This document shows positions 7,257 to 10,691 of a stretch of DNA of 10,691 nucleotides, piece by piece. A program made the position numbers and the translations under genes. Location of the stretch: NCBI GenBank assembly GCA_021797385.1, contig JAJZZW010000057.1, positions 1-10,691 on the forward strand. Direction: 5' to 3'. The notes below the pieces were generated by a model. That model searched no databases. It was not told the DNA's origin and worked only from the letters and a program-made list of their open reading frames with translations. Within the stretch, counting starts at the first letter, position 1. Each line of letters opens with the position of its first letter. The DNA comes from Thermoplasmata archaeon (GTDB taxonomy: Archaea; Thermoplasmatota; Thermoplasmata; Thermoplasmatales; Thermoplasmataceae).

Positions 7257-8183
7257 TCATGGGATTATAAATTTATAATTGCCATTTCCCTTCATTATTT
7301 CATTTCCCAGTTTTTTATATTCACTATTATTTATAATATCCGTGCATAGACGTTCTGCTTCAATGTGTTTTCCAGTCTTTTCAAGGAAATAGGCCTTATA
7401 AAGCGGCGAAACCATACGATAAAAGAATACTCTTTTTAAAGCCCTGGATGAGAAATCCATGCTGAAATGATTTAAAACATATGGGAGATACTTCAGTGAA
7501 AAGCCATCGATGATAGCCGCCACATCCAGTGCCCGGTCACCGTATGAAGAATCAGACCAGTCGATAACGCCATTAATCCTGCTGTGCTTCCTGTTGAGTA
7601 TAACATTGCCCCTGGAGAGGTCTCCATGGATTAATGAAATATCACTGTCCATCAGATCTGACAATGCAAGATCCATCAGGATGAAAATTCCATCGAAATA
7701 TTCATGGCCGGTGTAATACTCCAGTGCTTTCCTGAATGAGTCTAGCAGTGATTCCTCATGCCCGATCCATGTTTTGCTATTATATATATGCAGGGATGTT
7801 TCGCTGAAAGAGCCCCTGTTAAATTGATGCATATAATCAAGCAATGAGATAAAATCATTCAACACCCCTTTACCAAGGGACTTGGCCATATCTATTGTAT
7901 CTCCATGTATCATCTCATATCCTGCGAAGAACGGGTCTACCATGTGTATGAATTTATATTCCGGCAACCTGACTGTAGTACGTTTCAGGATTGAAAGTAG
8001 TTTCAACTCCGATGACAGTCTCGTAATACCACTTCCTGTTCTTGGAAACCTGAAAACTATCCTGTCGTTGATAATTATTATCCTGTTCATCCATCCAGTT
8101 TCAATGAAATAGTATTTTTTAATGTTTATTTCAGGGAAATTTTTTGCTATTTCCGAAATGTGGTTGTCTTGGAAGTCAATCAT
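7257..8183 (-). CDS. aminoglycoside phosphotransferase (APH)-family kinase
   Basis: A 308-residue protein with the APH/choline-kinase fold. The catalytic loop HGDLSRGNVIL is at 186-196 (catalytic D188, metal-binding N193) and the metal-binding IDWSDSSYGDRALD at 207-220 (D208). The N-terminal lobe shows RIVFRFPR (41-48), a likely helix-C glutamate in SSELKLLSIL (E59), and the hinge GYEMIHGDTI (88-97). It should transfer phosphate from a nucleotide to a hydroxyl of a small molecule. The family includes antibiotic kinases but also sugar, choline and fructosamine-type kinases, so drug resistance should not be assumed. All key residues are intact and length is normal. There is no signal peptide, so it is cytosolic. 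The ATG start is near the divergent promoter shared with the nuclease-helicase gene. Confidence 0.88.
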   Translation of the reverse strand: MIDFQDNHISEIAKNFPEINIKKYYFIETGWMNRIIIINDRIVFRFPRTGSGITRLSSELKLLSILKRTTVRLPEYKFIHMVDPFFAGYEMIHGDTIDMAKSLGKGVLNDFISLLDYMHQFNRGSFSETSLHIYNSKTWIGHEESLLDSFRKALEYYTGHEYFDGIFILMDLALSDLMDSDISLIHGDLSRGNVILNRKHSRINGVIDWSDSSYGDRALDVAAIIDGFSLKYLPYVLNHFSMDFSSRALKRVFFYRMVSPLYKAYFLEKTGKHIEAERLCTDIINNSEYKKLGNEIMKGNGNYKFIIP

Positions 8184-8236
8184 AAGACTTGATAATCTTC
8201 CTGGATAAATCTATTACGGAGCACTTAGGTCAAAAC

Positions 8237-8248
8237 AAATAAATAAGT
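8237..8248. promoter_or_regulatory. shared TATA-like element of a divergent promoter
   Basis: The 83-bp gap between the kinase gene (minus) and the DUF2075 gene (plus) has one clear AT element, AAATAAATAAG. On the plus strand it is centred about 24 bases before the ATG at 8267, which fits leaderless transcription. On the minus strand it reads CTTATTTATTT and would give a leader of about 35 bases for the kinase. Competition of the two directions for one TATA site is inference. Confidence 0.4.
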
Positions 8249-8266
8249 TATGCCGTTATCTTCCTA

Positions 8267-10090
8267 ATGAATTATCTTTATTATAATGATACACAATCCT
8301 TTCTGAATGATTATGAGAATATAGATTTTGCAGGTCTGCTATCCAGAAACTACAGGGAATTATATAGCTCCGATCCTGGGGTATTCCTTTACAATTCATG
8401 GAAAGGTTCTATAGGTTATCTCCATAAAATAATAAATGATCTGGATAAAAAGGGGATAGTTCTGGAATATATAATTCCTGCAGGCGGAGAGAGGGCAGAT
8501 GCAATCCTTATTGGAAAATCGGAAAAGCCCTCCCTTATAGTTATTGAAATGAAAGGCTGGAGGCACATGGAAAATACGGAAAGCGATTACTTTGTCAGAG
8601 CCGATGGAAAACGCGAAGTCAATCCTGTATATCAGGTTCTAAATTATGAAGGGAAGATCAAGTACGGTGTGGAGAATGCAGACAGGTTTTTCACCGATTC
8701 ACTTGTGATTTTATACAACATGGATGAACATAAAATGCAGCACGAGAAAATATATTTCAGGAACAATGAAAAATGCCTTGTTGATAAACTTAGAAAAAAC
8801 CTTGATCCTGGATTCGATGAAAGAACGGCATCATTGTTCATTAATGGGCGGTACATACAGAACAAGAATCTCTTCGATGCCGTGAGATCATATTATAATG
8901 ACATAAAAGACGGTGCAATGAATGCCCTGGCATCAAAGGGATACGGGCTGTACAGCGAACAGCTCGAGCCTTACGAGGGCATTATAGATGATTTGCAAAA
9001 TGGGATATCCAGAAATTATGTGATACACGGCGGCCCAGGTTCCGGTAAAACACTTATGGCAATAAATCTTCTTTTAAGATCAGAAACAATGGAAAAACAA
9101 TCCGTGCTTGCATACAGAAACAACAGGATGGTTGAATCACTGAGAAAGATGCTGGATGGTTTAAATCCCGGGCTTTCAACCATGATAAAATATTATTCCA
9201 CCGGAAGGCCAGGCAATCCGGGAATTGCCGATGATGGTTTCACTGTGAAATATAATATTGCCATATTCGATGAGGCACAGCGGATGACTGTAAGGAACAT
9301 TCAAAATGCGGGGAATGTTGCGGATATATCAGTATTCTTTTACGATGATTCCCAGATACTCGGAAGAAGGGAGCAGGGCATGGCTGAAAATTTTAGAAAA
9401 TATCTTGATAACCCCGTTGAGATAGAGCTTAAGGGAATGTACAGAAACGGCAATGAATATGGACAATTTGTTAACGATCTTCTGGGAGGGCAACCATCGC
9501 ATCCTGATATGACCTATGAATTCAAGTATTTCAATGACATTGGTAAAATGATTGATGAATTAAGAAAGATGGTTGGTCGAAATAGGAAATCCGCACTTGT
9601 TGCTTCCTTTACTGAGGCAAAAGGTGATCTTAAAAACTCCGATTCCATGGATAACCTGCGTGTTGGCTACCCACTGTCCTCTGGATTTGATTTATATAAA
9701 AATACCAGTATCAGGATCCGCTGGCTCATGAATCCAAAGAAGGACTATGCACCTTTCTGGGTGGGCGGAGAGTCCAATAAACTGGATAGATGCGCGTCAG
9801 TGTACGGCGCACAGGGATTTGAGGCCGATTACACCGGGGTTATATGGGGTAGAGACCTTGTGTGGCGTGGCGGTAAGTGGGTGCTTGGAGACAACTGCGA
9901 GGATTTTGAAATCAAGAAATCATTTTACAGCGGCAAAAATGGGAACAGAGATTCCTATAATACTGCAATATCACTTCTGATTAACAGGTACAGGATACTA
10001 TTAACCAGGGGGATACACGGGACCTATATATTTTGCGAGGACGGAGAAACTGGAAAATACCTTCATAGCCTTATTGAACAAACGAATTAA
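8267..10090 (+). CDS. PD-(D/E)XK nuclease fused to Schlafen-group-3/DUF2075 helicase
   Basis: A 607-residue predicted nuclease-helicase. Residues 1-220 hold a PD-(D/E)XK-like core: D78 in ERADAILIG, E94 and K96 in IVIEMKGW, and a Q123-x3-Y127 motif in VYQVLNY. Residues 230-600 are a DUF2075 (Pfam SLFN-g3_helicase) P-loop ATPase. Its motifs are Walker A GGPGSGKT (255-262), Walker B IFDEAQR (333-339), FFYDDSQIL (357-365), ELKGMYRN (387-394), SVYGAQGFEAD (511-521) and YRILLTRGIHGTYIFCED (575-592, containing a likely arginine finger). By family knowledge it acts on DNA or RNA; relatives occur in accessory and defence regions, so an antiviral role is plausible but inferred. There is no membrane segment. 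It is a single-gene unit, divergent from the kinase, and its stop overlaps the stop of the glycosyltransferase fragment. The ATG fits a TATA box 24 bases upstream. Confidence 0.9.
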   Translation: MNYLYYNDTQSFLNDYENIDFAGLLSRNYRELYSSDPGVFLYNSWKGSIGYLHKIINDLDKKGIVLEYIIPAGGERADAILIGKSEKPSLIVIEMKGWRHMENTESDYFVRADGKREVNPVYQVLNYEGKIKYGVENADRFFTDSLVILYNMDEHKMQHEKIYFRNNEKCLVDKLRKNLDPGFDERTASLFINGRYIQNKNLFDAVRSYYNDIKDGAMNALASKGYGLYSEQLEPYEGIIDDLQNGISRNYVIHGGPGSGKTLMAINLLLRSETMEKQSVLAYRNNRMVESLRKMLDGLNPGLSTMIKYYSTGRPGNPGIADDGFTVKYNIAIFDEAQRMTVRNIQNAGNVADISVFFYDDSQILGRREQGMAENFRKYLDNPVEIELKGMYRNGNEYGQFVNDLLGGQPSHPDMTYEFKYFNDIGKMIDELRKMVGRNRKSALVASFTEAKGDLKNSDSMDNLRVGYPLSSGFDLYKNTSIRIRWLMNPKKDYAPFWVGGESNKLDRCASVYGAQGFEADYTGVIWGRDLVWRGGKWVLGDNCEDFEIKKSFYSGKNGNRDSYNTAISLLINRYRILLTRGIHGTYIFCEDGETGKYLHSLIEQTN

Positions 10091-10691
10091 TCTTTAAAAT
10101 TATCATTGCCATTCTGATTATGATAAAATTCGTTGTAAATATTTTCCATATTATCATAAAATTTCCTTGCTATTATGCTCCAGTCATAATTATTCCTGAC
10201 ATATCCATATTCCTCCTGCCTGTCATGATCTATCATTTTCCTGTTATTTATAATCTCATTTATCCTGTTATAAAAAGATTCCACGTTCATGGGTATATAT
10301 TCCAGATATTTGCCGAAGTCATCAAAGATACCCTTAAAGAAATCTCCTGCCAGAACATATAACCCAGAAGATAATGCTTGCAGAATAACCAACGAATATG
10401 AATCATTATGACTGGGGTATACAAAAATATCACATTCCCTGTATAATTTAGAAAGTTCCTCATTATTCAGCCTGCCATGAAAATTTACCGTTTTAATTTC
10501 CTTCAATTCCTCTTCAACCGGACCAGTTCCAGCTATGTGGAATTCTATTTTATCATTATTGCCAAATTTTTTTATCAGAGGAATCAATATATCGAGACCC
10601 TTACTAGTTTATGGTTTCTGTTAACTATGTTAACATCCACCTTTGGAAGTTATCATCTCTTTGATGCTTAAACTTTCTGGATATAACCCGA
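10087..10691 (-). pseudogene. GT4-type glycosyltransferase, C-terminal part, frame broken and cut by window edge
   Basis: The open frame (from 10608 down to the stop at 10087-10089) encodes the nucleotide-sugar-binding half of a GT-B glycosyltransferase: KGLDILIPLIKKFG, FHIAGTGP, VNFHGRLNNEELSKLY, CDIFVYPSHNDS and VILQALSSG. Such enzymes add sugars to lipids, glycans or proteins at the cytosolic membrane face. The usual E-x7-E motif reads D-x7-Q, so the enzyme is divergent or decaying. The homology continues above the only nearby start-like codon (TTG, 10585-10587) to an in-frame TAA at 10609-10611. Beyond it, a second frame (10643-10602) encodes KVDVNIVNRNHKLV, which joins well to KGLDIL. 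The original frame (10689 to about 10643) reads GLYPESLSIKEMITS. Two offsetting one-base changes in A runs explain this. It may be a true pseudogene or a sequence error near an assembly end. Confidence 0.75.

Noticed and set aside
7257..8183. Antibiotic-resistance gene call for the APH-family kinase
   Set aside because: The family is broad and the substrate is not readable from the sequence; only the fold and catalytic motifs are supported.
9747..9980. 77-codon plus-strand open frame inside the DUF2075 gene
   Set aside because: Shadow frame across conserved helicase motifs.
1..10691. CRISPR array, tRNA or rRNA gene
   Set aside because: I looked for regularly spaced repeats, cloverleaf-like stretches and rRNA-like conserved sequence and saw none. 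The Cas4-like nuclease domain is fused to a helicase and has no other cas gene beside it.

Overview
The window looks like a stretch of archaeal chromosome, most likely from the Thermoplasmatales (Ferroplasma or Acidiplasma-like). This is an inference. It rests on low GC, heavy use of AGG/AGA and ATA codons, archaeal TATA boxes about 24 bases before several start codons (leaderless transcription), and an occasional GGAG-type ribosome site. No rRNA, tRNA, CRISPR array or intact insertion sequence was found.

Layout. Positions 1-407 hold no convincing gene, only a 14-bp palindrome, a possible decayed transposase fragment and a bulged hairpin. A helical protein of unknown function (408-1055, minus) is divergent from a complete metallo-beta-lactamase-fold hydrolase (1168-1962, plus). 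The hydrolase converges on a large UvrD-like helicase fused to a RecB/Cas4-type iron-sulfur nuclease (2084-4753, minus). A repeat-rich 209-bp divergent promoter region then leads to a DUF1648/DUF5808 (SdpI-like) membrane protein (4963-6066, plus). That gene converges on an EamA-type ten-helix transporter (6096-6974, minus). A non-coding stretch with two unusual palindromes separates it from an aminoglycoside-phosphotransferase-fold kinase (7257-8183, minus). The kinase shares a short divergent promoter with a PD-(D/E)XK nuclease fused to a Schlafen-group-3/DUF2075 helicase (8267-10090, plus). The window ends in a glycosyltransferase fragment (minus) whose reading frame is broken near the right edge.

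How the genes fit together. The genes are mostly single transcription units in alternating orientation, not one operon. The most notable content is two different single-polypeptide nuclease-helicases about 3.5 kb apart, of SF1 UvrD-Cas4 type and PD-(D/E)XK-DUF2075 type. Both are plausible DNA-repair or antiviral enzymes. Between them lie a membrane protein, a transporter and a small-molecule kinase of the sort often found in accessory regions. No known multi-gene defence system is recognisable, and the link between the genes is only proximity.
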